In this document: piece after piece, positions 47,286-57,624 of the stretch
Numbering within the stretch: the stretch's first letter is position 1
Layout of the letters: every line of letters begins with the position of its first letter
From: Zoroaster sp. YZ-2022
Lineage: Eukaryota; Echinodermata; Asteroidea; Forcipulatida; Zoroasteridae
Length of the DNA: 64,000 nucleotides
Reading direction: 5' to 3'
Assembly (NCBI GenBank): GCA_029582265.1
Contig: CM055828.1
Location: 16,999,430 to 17,063,429 of the forward strand
Notes under the pieces: model-generated
The model's input: only the letters and a program-made list of their open reading frames with translations
Told to the model about the DNA's origin: nothing
Database searches by the model: none
Position numbers and translations under genes: made by a program

Positions 47286-47400
47286 CCTGGCAATGTCGGC
47301 TCGTTTTAGAGCCACAATGTTTCTAATGAAATATGGCTGCCCCGGCACACGGACTACCGCCGCAACTACGTGTGTTTTGATTGGTCTAAAAAGTGTGCCC
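47286..47400 (-). promoter_or_regulatory. Probable ATP5PB promoter and 5' UTR
   Basis: This region directly upstream of the ATP5PB start codon is rich in CpG compared with its surroundings (accgccgcaactacg). It contains aaatatggctgc at 47329-47340, which resembles the YY1 site AAnATGGC common near starts of nuclear mitochondrial genes. No TATA box is evident. The role is inferred from position. Confidence 0.4.
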
Positions 47401-47929
47401 AAAAACTTGTTTTATTCTTGTTTGACATTTTTGATCCATTTTTATGAATTATATATAACAATATAACAATACATTATTCAATATTCATATTATTTTTACA
47501 AAATTTACAAAAATCATAACTTATATTCGAAAATATGTAATGTTTATGTTTTGTAATGCAACAAATTTCTGGCCAATAGCAAATCATGGGAGATACCGTG
47601 CACCACCGCGATCTGCGGCGCCGCACATCACAGCGGCCCAAGTTAAAAACTCACATTCGGGCCCGGGCAACACGCGGGAGGCGCACTATCGATTCTCTGG
47701 TGGTCGTCGCGGTGGTTGTGGGATCCTAAACGTAAACCGCGCTGGACCAACCCCAAGGATCTGCCTCACTCATTAAAAATAGGTAATATTATTACTATTA
47801 GGCGCAGCAAACCCATTTGTTTAATTGATTTAATGCAGTATTTCTGTTTTAGGAAATAATGTACAATTTGCAAACTTGTGTTGTGTGCAAAGTCGATGGA
47901 CTAGGCCTAGTACTACTCCAGGGTTGTAG

Positions 47930-50344
47930 CTACGCCGGTCGGCGCCGGTCGGGTCTAACCGGCACTCCCGCTGGCCGACCGGCACCAAACGCAAATTGAT
48001 GTCTTACCGACCGGCACAAAAATTGTGTGAATATTTCATTAAACAGTAATAAAAGTAAAAAAAGGTTCATGTATTCTTCATTTCTTTGAGTTATTTGCCA
48101 CTATTTTGAGGACTTTAGTCTATAGATCAATTAAAACATCGTACGATATTATAAAATAAATCTCAGTTTGTAGCGGTACAAACAAATACACTAATTAGCA
48201 TTTATTTATGACGTCAGGGAAAAGACCTGGGAATCCCCATTATGATTGGTTGTTTGCGCCTGCACGATGAGCTAATGCCACTAGTCTCTACCGCGTGCAA
48301 ATGATGCGACGTGCTTCGTAACGTCGATGTACAGGTGTACAGTACGTAAATTTCAGGTTGGAATAATGGGGATGAAGATGTGAAGCACTTTCTATTTATT
48401 TGTCATGCGCTCCATTCAATTAGATCCGATGAGTATACTAAGCTTCAAGATAACCTTTTCAGAAACGATTGTGTTGATGTTTGGGAACTATTTATTTCTG
48501 GTAATCTAGATATTAAATACAGTCTTACGCTTGGTAGCACACCTTTATCCTATGTAAATAATGCAGTAAATATAGGTTATATTTTTGACAAGTTCTGTAA
48601 ATCTTTTATAAAGCGCGCTTGGAAGACAAGAAATGTATTGAAATCGAATAGTGACTAGTTATGTACTACAATCTACGATGCTGTGTTATTATTTGTATAT
48701 TACATGTAAATATATATTTTATATTTTTGTTTCATCTCATATTTTATATGGGTATGAGTGTGCAAATGTCGCACATATGTAGGCCTGTGTAGGTCTAAGT
48801 ATGTGTATGGTATGTTTTAAGTTTAGATCGCGGTTTCAACGCGGCTGGTTCGTGGTGTGCGGCGGGAGGCGGAATATATTCAAAACAAGTCACGGCAGAG
48901 TGATTTTGAATAGATTTCGCCGTTGTCGTATACGCGAGCTAGCCGTATAACGTCGCAATCTTATTATTAAAGTATTAAATTAGTGTGCTTGTAAGTGTTT
49001 GGGACTAAAATGCATTTTTTACGGGCCTGCATGTTTATGTTTACTTTTCTGCACTTACCTTGTAGGCTTGTTTGGGTTCTGAACATTTTTTAGCTACGGT
49101 GATTTCTAGTGTTTTTCAAATGTTTAGAATTGGAACGTGTTTGCAGAGTGGGAGGAGTCGGTGGACCATGTAGGACCGTATGTTTTTCCCTTTCACATAA
49201 TAATACTATTAATATTATAATATTGTTGGTATATATTGTTTTCAGTAGTTCTTTTTGATGTATTTCTGAACGCACCGCCGGGTAGGCGTGTGCCACTGTT
49301 TTAAAAGTGTATGTTCAAATAAATAAATAAAATAAAATAAATAAGCGTGACTTCGTAAACGTCTAGCTTTCTGATACCCGCGATGTGCTCAGCAAAGGGA
49401 AAATTATTCACTTGCGTCCCTCCACCCATTCATGAAAAGTTGTGTGAACGTTTTTGGAAGTGTTTTGATCAAAATAATTATGTCGCACTCGCAGAAAACT
49501 TATCACCAGCTTTTTCTCTTCGGCCACTAAACGCAAGGGGCCGGCAGTGATAGACACAGCAGCCGGGTTAAGCGAGAAGCCGGCAAATTCGAAACATTCT
49601 TCTGCGACCACATCTTCGTGTTCGAGTACAACTGACCTGGGAACTGATCACGCTACCGAGTCTCCGGCCACTGTGGATTTAGGCCAAAAACTCGGAGCTG
49701 CTATGCCTGACGGCCCCGGTTGCTCAAGTGTTACCACTGCCGCTACCACCTCATCAAAATGAACTGTTTATTTTGCCAAAAGTATAACAAAAAACCGTAT
49801 GGTCGTACAGTTTGGAATACTACTCCGAGCGTGAGAATTCGATTGCAATCAGCTAAAAGACAATTGTAATTAATTATTATAGGCCTAATTAATTACTTTT
49901 ATTAACAATGAAATGAAACCACTAAAAAGATAAAGGCAAGTAGACCATTGTACTGTACATTGTTGATAATCATATTGTTTTTATTACATCCTCTATACTC
50001 TATTACATTTACAATGTCACTGAATCACTGTCATTTCATAATTTCATAAAGCAATGTTGTCAATTGCATTGGAGGGCACTCCTTCACATCATAAATTCTT
50101 GTATAATACTATGAAAATATCATACTATTATACAACAAATTATGTGAAAGGTGAGCCCTCCAAATCCATTCTTAAAAGCTAAAACCCAGGAGCTTCGGGG
50201 GGCTTTTCCCCCTGGACCCCCGCCGGGGCACTTAAGTGGGCCCCTGGACCCCCGGCCGTGAGGAGCTGTGCTCCGTTCGCTCCACTCACTATACGCTCGC
50301 AATCGATAAAATTAGCCGGCACTCAATTTGGTCTGGTGACAACC
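47930..50344. mobile_element. Possible hAT-type element (cagggttgt ends) with a LINE insertion
   Basis: The left end ccagggttgtagc and the right end gacaaccctg form short inverted repeats, with GC-rich gccggtcgg... and ...ggccgtgaggag inside. A LINE fragment fills 48350-49345. A possible coding relic lies at 49400-49762: one frame reads PPIHEKLCERFWKCFDQNN and another KRKGPAVIDTAAGLSEKP. I cannot find a clear target duplication. Confidence 0.35.
48350..49345 (+). mobile_element. LINE 3' fragment
   Basis: The frame to 48657 reads NNGDEDVKHFLFICHALHSIR and ends with FIKRAWKTRNVL, the typical zinc-knuckle-like HFLFxC C-terminus of many non-LTR reverse transcriptases. A 3' UTR of about 680 bp leads to an A-rich tail of aaataaataaa repeats at 49315-49345. 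The rest of the reverse transcriptase is missing. Confidence 0.65.
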
Positions 50345-51071
50345 CTGAGTACCTCCATGGTCTAACGTTAACGTCTAACTTGTTAATAACTCATTAACTG
50401 TAACACTAACACAGAGTATGAATGCATGAGGGGGACACCCCGGACTAACAAGGGAAAATAAATTTCTCCACAGCAAAATATTTGACCCCATTTTTTGTGT
50501 GTTCATGTGTTTCTAGGCTATGGTTGAACTTGGTGGCTTACAGATTAATAAAGTAACATACTGCAGGTGTTCTCTTAATTGTGTGCTTTATAAAGCAATA
50601 TTTATACACCAAATTGCCAAGGAATAAAAGGTTTTTTCTATCAATCCTCGTGAAAAATAAAGAATTGTTTTTTGGTTTTGTTTAATTCTTTTGCGGTGAA
50701 ACCAGTTTTAACTGTTTAGAAATAAACCTTTGTTAAAATGTGTGGAAGAACAACGTATACTGATCATATTTAGAAAATGTTTAATTTCCAGTGGAACTTG
50801 TTTATGGTATAATTTATTTGTATAAGTGCACCATGTTAGGGGACAGTTTGCCCAAACTCCAGACAGAATTTTAAAAGATTTTGGATTTTCAGGCCAAGTT
50901 TTGAGAAATTCAGATTTTTTAAACCATAAGATTTTTAAAATAAATACTACCAAAATTGATCTGAATGAGTTTAAGCTGCGTTCATTGACAATTTTTACTA
51001 CAGTCATAAGTCGTTGTATGTCCATACATGTATATGTTCACATTGTGTAAATGTATGTGTCCTTTTGGTTA

Positions 51072-51528
51072 GAATGTCGTTTCCGACCGCCACTTTTTCT
51101 CATTAAATATAACCAATAATGTAATTTTACCTAACCAGTAAGGTGGAGAACATATCAATGATGATGGACATATACTTCAAATTATTCCAGGATATTTATT
51201 TCATGAAAAATCAGGAATTTTTGGTATACAATGACTTCCTCAGTCATGCCAGTCTGATCTTGTCAACTCCCCCCCCCCCCCCATTAGTGACCAACACGGT
51301 CATTGTACATACGCAGTGGCAACTATAATAGGATTCTTCTATTTTCTGAAGGGGAGGATTTTTTAGAAGGGAAATCAAGTCCGAAACCATCATGAAAGTG
51401 GATTTTAAAGATAGTATTCGCTTTCTGTCTGTACCCCCAAAAATCGATGGAATCATTTTTTAACTGGTTAGTGGTTGCAAAAAAAATTCAAAAAAAACCT
51501 TAAAAAGTGGCGGTCGGATACGACATTC
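51072..51528. mobile_element. GAATGTCGTATCC TIR element, copy 3, inverted
   Basis: The ends are gaatgtcgtttccgaccgcc and ggcggtcggatacgacattc. The interior is the reverse complement of copy 1, including ctggttagtggttgca. A C-run (51270-51282) has expanded inside it. Confidence 0.8.
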
Positions 51529-51774
51529 TTTCCTTCCTTTTTGTTCCCCATTTTTGCAGTGTGCCCTCTTTGTTTCCATTAACCCCTTTCCCCTACAAAC
51601 ACCCTGGATCTTAACCCCTGACCTTTATTACAATATTAAAACATTCCATTGTTGTTTGTGTGCATGTAGTTGGCGTACAATGACCCGCACATGTTCAGCG
51701 TGGGGATGTTCAAAGTGTTGGTTTAGTAATACATCCGATATGCCATGGTTCTTTGTGGGATCAGATTAACAACC

Positions 51775-52038
51775 TTAACCACCCCATATCCTCCAAAATC
51801 CCCCAAGGGGCACTTTTTGGGAAAAATTCACCACTGTTGGAAACTGGTACTTTCACCTCTTCAAATGGGGCAAAATTACTGCCTGGCAAGAAGTACAGGC
51901 CATAAGTGCTGAATATGAAAGATCAACGAAAATGCATGGTGTATTTTGAAGATAAGGGCATGTTTCTAAAAGTGCACTGATGGATTTTGGAGGATTCAGG
52001 AAGGTTCCTAGCCAGAATATATAGGGGGTTAGGGTTAA
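51775..52038. mobile_element. piggyBac-type MITE (aggaaccttcc family), inverted copy
   Basis: The left end is TTAA-CCACCCCATATCC and the right end is GGGGTTAGGG-TTAA. It is the reverse complement of the 23754 and 39632 copies. Confidence 0.75.
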
Positions 52039-52425
52039 AGATTATTTTACTTTCAAGGACTCTGAAGAAATCTGTTGGTGCTGAATAAAAACTTCTCATA
52101 ACATTTAACAAGAAAAACATATTTCCATATGGTATTTAATGCTTTTATGTTACATATTGCAAAATGGGTATTTATTTATATAGTATATATGTGAAGTGTA
52201 CAGTAAGTAATGGTTGACAGAACATAAAATGTAACGTGAACCTTTACTGCTTATTTGTTTTTAGTTTCATTCATGTACATGTATGTTATTTCAAGAATTG
52301 TTAGTATATTCACCAGTATTCAATAAACATAATTTATTACAGTTTTATATAAAACATAATTTTTTGATGACAAAAAAATCCACTTTAGAATGAATTCTAT
52401 TAAACCATTTTTAAACCAATAGCTA

Positions 52426-53011
52426 TTAACCCTAAGGCCCATTTGCTTACACATAACCTGAATCCTCCAAAATCCTTCAGTAGTAAAGCAAGCACATGAC
52501 ATGTATGCACACATGTGTTTCTAATCTGTGATACATGTACATGGCCAGGGACCCTCCCTGCATGCATGGAGCAATAAACAGTGTCCACTGACCCAAGCAC
52601 TGACCTTGCAATCACTACAACAAACATGGATGTAAGTAAGACTAATTGCGGTGACACCATGTGGAATCTCAATTGAGTAGTAATTAGTTCTGAAAAGAAC
52701 TGGTGGTACAACTCGACGTTTCGATCAGTATGCTCTGATCGTCCTCAGGAGAATGCCGGACTCTGGAAAATGCTGCTGCTTAAGTAGACTGCTGGAGGAT
52801 CATCCCATGAATGGATGCTGGAGGATTAGTTCGTTGAGCCGCGCAGGCGGGAACTGTTGAGACTAGGATCCTAGGGGTTGGGGGAGAGGAGTGTGTGCTC
52901 ACTGGATGTACATGTACCATGGAAAGGCAAGTATGCCTCATAACCTCAATCCTCCAAAATCCTTCACTTTAGCAAAGAGGATATTGGAGGATTTGGGAAG
53001 GTTAGGGTTAA
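52426..53011. mobile_element. piggyBac-type MITE, same family as 12087-13399, single unit
   Basis: The left end is TTAA-CCCTAAGGCCC and the right end is GGTTAGGG-TTAA. It has one partial copy of the 44-bp unit (catttgcttacacataacct). The rest matches 13090-13399 closely. It is split by a retroelement insertion at 52635-52903. Confidence 0.8.
52635..52903 (-). mobile_element. Retroelement 3' end with hammerhead-like core, copy 3 (longest)
   Basis: The 269-bp insertion is flanked by a 7-bp direct repeat ggatgta (52628-52634 and 52904-52910), and the unbroken site is seen at 13273. On the minus strand it carries CTGAGGA, stem CGATCAG/CTGATCG with loop AGCATA, then AAACGTC and GAG, which pairs with CTC before CTGAGGA. 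All copies share the same 3' end (ccgcaattagtcttact) and differ in 5' length. Confidence 0.75.
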
Positions 53012-53663
53012 ACCGATCGCTGATCCAGCCTGTCAATCAAACAGCATGGATTAACCAATAGGATTAAGCCTTGCCATGCTTTGAATGCAGGAGTTTCCAC
53101 TGTTGCTATGGGTGGGCGCGGACTAGTATGAACATAACGGTATAGGTGTATTCATACTCAATACAAATAGAAAAGTTTTATCTCAATCAGTTGAATAATT
53201 TTCAAATGTGTATTCAATTATTATTTATAAACTGAACAATGCCTTGATTATATCATTTACAATATGTCCTGCAGTGGTTTACAATAAGTCCTGCAGTGAA
53301 TTGGATGTGACAATTTCACCTCCTGAAACCCTCTCCCACCCACACAAAAATTATAAATAAATAACGGACGTATATTAAATTTGAGTGATGAACCATGATA
53401 ATATATAGGCAGAAAAAGGAAATAAAAAATTCAAAGTGTATAAATTCATGTACATATGAATGTACATTGTATATCCCCACTTTGTGAGTTGTGGCATTCA
53501 TTTACAATGTATTGTTAAAATAAATCAAAAATTTCAAAAACAATGGTGCTTCACAAGCTATTGTGTGGTTTTTTTTAAAGGAAAATCCAAAAATGGATAT
53601 ATATTTGAAGTGCATAATGCATAGACTACTTCACAATTATCTCGGTCTAGCTAGAGATTACTG

Positions 53664-53925
53664 TTAAACCTTCTGTGACTGCAATGGTCAAAATGTTGAT
53701 GTACATGCCAGGGTATATCTAGTGCACTTAAAAAGTCGAACACTGTCAAACCTTACGTGTAGTAAGTACATTTACAGGTTAAAATGAGTGAACCGTTTTT
53801 GACTGGTTAAAGCATTGTCTGTTCAGGGTGGTCAAAATGACAGTAAAAACCAGTCCAAAAATGCCCGTGTGCACATTTGGTTCAACAGTCAAAACTTGCC
53901 ACTAAAGTGCAGCTAGGAGGGTTAA
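53664..53925. mobile_element. piggyBac-type MITE (CCCTCCTA family), inverted copy
   Basis: The left end is TTAA-ACCTTCTGTGACTGC and the right end is AGGAGGG-TTAA. It is the reverse of 35131-35441. Its right TTAA is also the left TTAA of the next element. Confidence 0.7.
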
Positions 53926-54011
53926 CCCTAACTCCCTAGACAACAAAGCCAGTTGGAGGATTTTGAAGGATTTTTATTGTTTTAGTACAATGCCTAGGGA
54001 GTTAGGGTTAA
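53922..54011. mobile_element. Short 90-bp piggyBac-type MITE
   Basis: The left end is TTAA-CCCTAACTCCCTAGAC and the right end is CCTAGGGAGTTAGGG-TTAA, with ends pairing over about 17 bases (one or two mismatches). Confidence 0.75.
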
Positions 54012-54041
54012 TAAACAATCTCCACAGTTGCATTATTAAAA

Positions 54042-54296
54042 CTGACCTTACAAAATTTACCCAAAAAAACATGGCTTACTGTTGTCCATTGTGGTTGTAA
54101 CCTTGATAGACTGACCTTACAACAAAGCATGGCTTACTGTTGTCCATTGTGGTTGTAACCTTGATAGACTGACCTTACAACAAAGCATGGCTTACTGTTG
54201 TCCATTGTGGTTGTAACCTTGATAGACTGACCTTACAAAATTTACAACAAAGCATGGCTTACTGTTGTCCATTGTGGTTGTAACCTTGATAGACAA
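54042..54296. repeat. Tandem repeat, 58-bp unit, 4 copies
   Basis: The unit runs tgaccttacaacaaagcatg, gcttactgttgtccattgtg, gttgtaaccttgatagac. The first and last copies carry an extra aaatttac segment. Confidence 0.9.
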
Positions 54297-54388
54297 AAAT
54301 CAGTTTTACAGTATTTAGATTGCACTAGTGCACTGTGGTATTTGTGAAGAAGTCTTATGAAGCCACTCTCGGCACATCTGATTGGGCA

Positions 54389-54752
54389 ATAACCCTCCTA
54401 CTTTGGTACCTTTTTCATACAAGTTGATGCACCATTTGCTTTTGTGGATTTGAATGGTGAGATAACTGTGTACAATATTGATTCCCCCAAATGGTTTTGA
54501 ATGGTACGTCAGCTAATACAAAACCTTGTTTGGATCTTTCCAAATGGTAGTACAGCTAATACAAAACCTTGTTTGGATACTTCTAAGTGGTGAATCAATG
54601 GACCCTCTATGCATTTGAATGGATTTGAATGGTAGTAAAGCTTGCTACCAACACTGTTTAAATGGTATCACCATGTGTGTACTAAACCAATGGGCATTTT
54701 TGAAAGTGGAAATTTTGAATGGTTTCAAATGGTCTATCAGTAGGAGGGATAA
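54389..54752. mobile_element. piggyBac-like MITE flanked by ATAA
   Basis: The left flank and end are ATAA-CCCTCCTACTTTGG and the right are CAGTAGGAGGG-ATAA. It is the reverse of 45247-46551 without its insertions. ATAA as a direct repeat on both sides suggests insertion at a non-canonical site. Confidence 0.7.
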
Positions 54753-55112
54753 GGGAGTTTTATTGAAAGCTGTCCTATTTGTAACAGGCCGATGACGTTA
54801 TATGAAAGGGTTTCATTCCTTGCCGTTTAGTCTACTCAGAGATCATTATGTTTGCTTAGAAAATAGCCCCCAAAACAACAACATTGCAATCCCTAGTAAG
54901 GGAATCTCTCTGGCTTAAAACTTTAAATGGTTTAGTCCATAAATGGCGATTATTGTTCAAGTTAAAATACATGTAGAACAAGAAATTATCAGATAGACAC
55001 CAGCAGTTTTAGGAAATTTGAAAATCTCTATACATTTTCAGTGACTTAATAAAGCACCTTTCTGATATTTAAAATGCTTTGGAAAGACCTGTTTTAACAT
55101 CTGTAATGCTAT

Positions 55113-55436
55113 GTAACCCTCCTACTCCAGCTGCACTTTAGTGGCAAGTAGCTACAGAGGTCAAAATCAGTCAACTGTCTGTTTTTGACTGTTGACCCAA
55201 ATGTGCACACAGAGACATTGTTGACTGGTTTTTACTGTCATTTTGACCACCCTGAACAATACCAGACCATGCTTTTACCAGACAAAAACGGTCAACTCAT
55301 TTTGACCTGTAAATGTACTTACTACACGTAAGGTTTGACAGTGTTTGACTTTTTAAGTGCACTAGATATACCTTGGCAAGTATATCAACATTTTGACTGA
55401 TTTTGACCCATGTAGTAGTACTAGTAGGAGGGTTAA
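55113..55436. mobile_element. piggyBac-type MITE (CCCTCCTA family)
   Basis: The left end is GTAA-CCCTCCTACTCCAGCTG and the right end is AGTAGGAGGG-TTAA. It is close to 35131-35441 in the same orientation. Confidence 0.7.
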
Positions 55437-55552
55437 GTTTTTTTTCTTTATATATATATATTGATATACAATACAGCATAGTCCTGTATCTTAAAGTACA
55501 TTATGTACATTCCATCCATTTGATGTACAAATGTAGAATTTCAGTAACCAGA

Positions 55553-56078
55553 AGTCTAGCGCACCGAACTCAAGTTCTGGTGTTGCCAGCAGCAGGGTGT
55601 GGGTTCGAGCCCCGGTCGTGACACTTGTGTCCTTGAGCAAGGTACTTAACCATAATTGCTTCGTCCTTCGGATGGGACGTAAGTCAGAGGTCCCGTGTGT
55701 TGTATAATGCACGTGAAGTGGATTGTCGTGCGGTCTAGCGCACTGAACTCAAGTTCTGGTGTTGCCAGCAGCAGAGTGTGGGTTCGAGCCCCGGCCGTGA
55801 CACCTGTGTCCTTGAGCAAGACACTTAACCATAATTGCTTCTCTCCACCCAGGGGTTAAATGGGTACCTGTGAAGGCAGAGATGGTTTGCTCTATATGCG
55901 CTAGAAATGGCAGCAATTGAGCTGTATACTCCCCAGGGAGCTGAGATGGTTTCAGGAATGATTTATGAGCCTTATGAGCCTTATGAGCAGGGATAATAAT
56001 ATAATGCACCTTGAGCGCCACTTAGTTGGTGGATACGTGCGCTATATAAATCTATACATTATTATTATTATTATTATT
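55553..56078 (+). mobile_element. Dimeric tRNA-Leu-derived SINE, 5'-truncated
   Basis: It is almost identical to 13758-14308 but starts within the first head at gtctagcgcaccgaactcaa, so the first A box is lost. It ends with an (ATT)n tail. The high similarity suggests a recently active subfamily. Confidence 0.85.
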
Positions 56079-56441
56079 ATCTGCACTAATTCTACCAAAC
56101 TTCTATACTGCCCATGGAATTGTACACAAAATATGTGCCCACAAAAAATACTAAGGCTCTAATTTGTTTGTCAAATATCCGGATCTCGATCACCAGACAG
56201 TCCATACAGTTTACTGATCCGGATGCTGTAGTGTCCGATCCTGCTCGCGCGGTGGATATGTGAGATCATACGATCATTATCCACGATCTCCATTGAAACA
56301 AACACACCCGAAGCATGGTAATGAGCTCAGCTTCCATACGTTAGGGCATCGTGGGGAAATGGAGCCTGACACAGCTGGCTAGTTCCAGAACTAAGACGCG
56401 ACACTAACTTGACACTACATGTATAAGGATAAAGGAGAGTC

Positions 56442-56985
56442 TTAACCCTTTCATTACCGATTTGTTTCAACAGTATGCATCCATTTACAGGCACTTTTTC
56501 TAAACTCGTTTTTCATCATGAAGTATTTGTTGGAGAAAGATATATTCAATGAAATGATTGTTGCTTACAAAATTCCCTTTCATATGATACCAAAATCATT
56601 GGTATTGCATATAAAATGATTGGGTTATTTATTTTACTTCCCCTGACTTTGTTTCACAATCACAGAGATCATTTTGTACACACGTGTATGGCGTTCCATA
56701 GCACAAATGGCCATTGAAAGGATTGACTTGTATTATGTCTGATTTCTATAATAGCAACATGTAGGTTGGGCTATACCATTAGAAAGATAAGGAATCAGTC
56801 TTTCCAACTATATATAGCATGGGTATGGACTGCGAAGAAGGGAAAAAATACAGCTGTTTTAAAAGCTGGTCATGATACTCCCAATTAAGTGCTGTGTGTG
56901 TGGTGACCTTGGTCGACTAAAGTCGCCAATGGTAAGCAACAGGTGTGTTGTAGACTAAAGTCGCCAATAGTAGTGAAAGGGTTAA
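56442..56985. mobile_element. piggyBac-type MITE (CCCTTTCA family)
   Basis: The left end is TTAA-CCCTTTCATTACCGAT and the right end is ATAGTAGTGAAAGGG-TTAA. The right part contains a short repeat of agactaaagtcgccaat. Confidence 0.7.
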
Positions 56986-57624
56986 AACACACAGTACAGT
57001 GCATTACTGCGCAGTACGCATTCAACATGCATGTAAGATACCATTCTTGATCAGCACACCGGGTTATCTCCCGTACATGTTACCAGTCTGTCAGTAGAAT
57101 ACACATTTTTTTTTCTCTTGGAGACAATGTCATGGCCTAGGTTATATTACAACTGGCACACTTTTGTGTAGGTAAACAGACTTGCATGTTATTACACCCT
57201 AATGCTTTTTACATACGTACAATGAGTATAACTCGGTTATTTCCTTCAGTACAATTTTTCAATGAGAGTTCAACAGCACTTTAACATGAGCAGTACACTC
57301 ACTGGAGTAGTAACAGCCTACCCAGTGGTCATAGCCAAGATTCAACAGGGCATAAGTAGGGGTGTGAATTTGAACGGAAGATCATGGGTAAGAAAGGAAG
57401 CTCACCCACTCTAAACAGCACCCTCCTACTCTGTCCACCATACCTCAAGGAGGCCTACATGTATGGCATGGATTGCAAATGAGCGTCATCTTTCATGTCC
57501 TCCTCATTAACCAATTTGTGCTGTTTCTCAATCAGAAAAAAAAAAATCCAGTATTTCTCACTCTCAAAAAGTAAGTCTTGCGTCGTCAACTCGGACAAGC
57601 GAATCTGTGAATGACATAGTCCAA

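Noticed and set aside
49408..49762. Gene fragment with KRKGPAVIDTAAGL or PPIHEKLCERFWKC
   Set aside because: Two overlapping frames look partly coding but neither has a known motif or clear borders. I left it as a possible relic within the 47930-50344 element.
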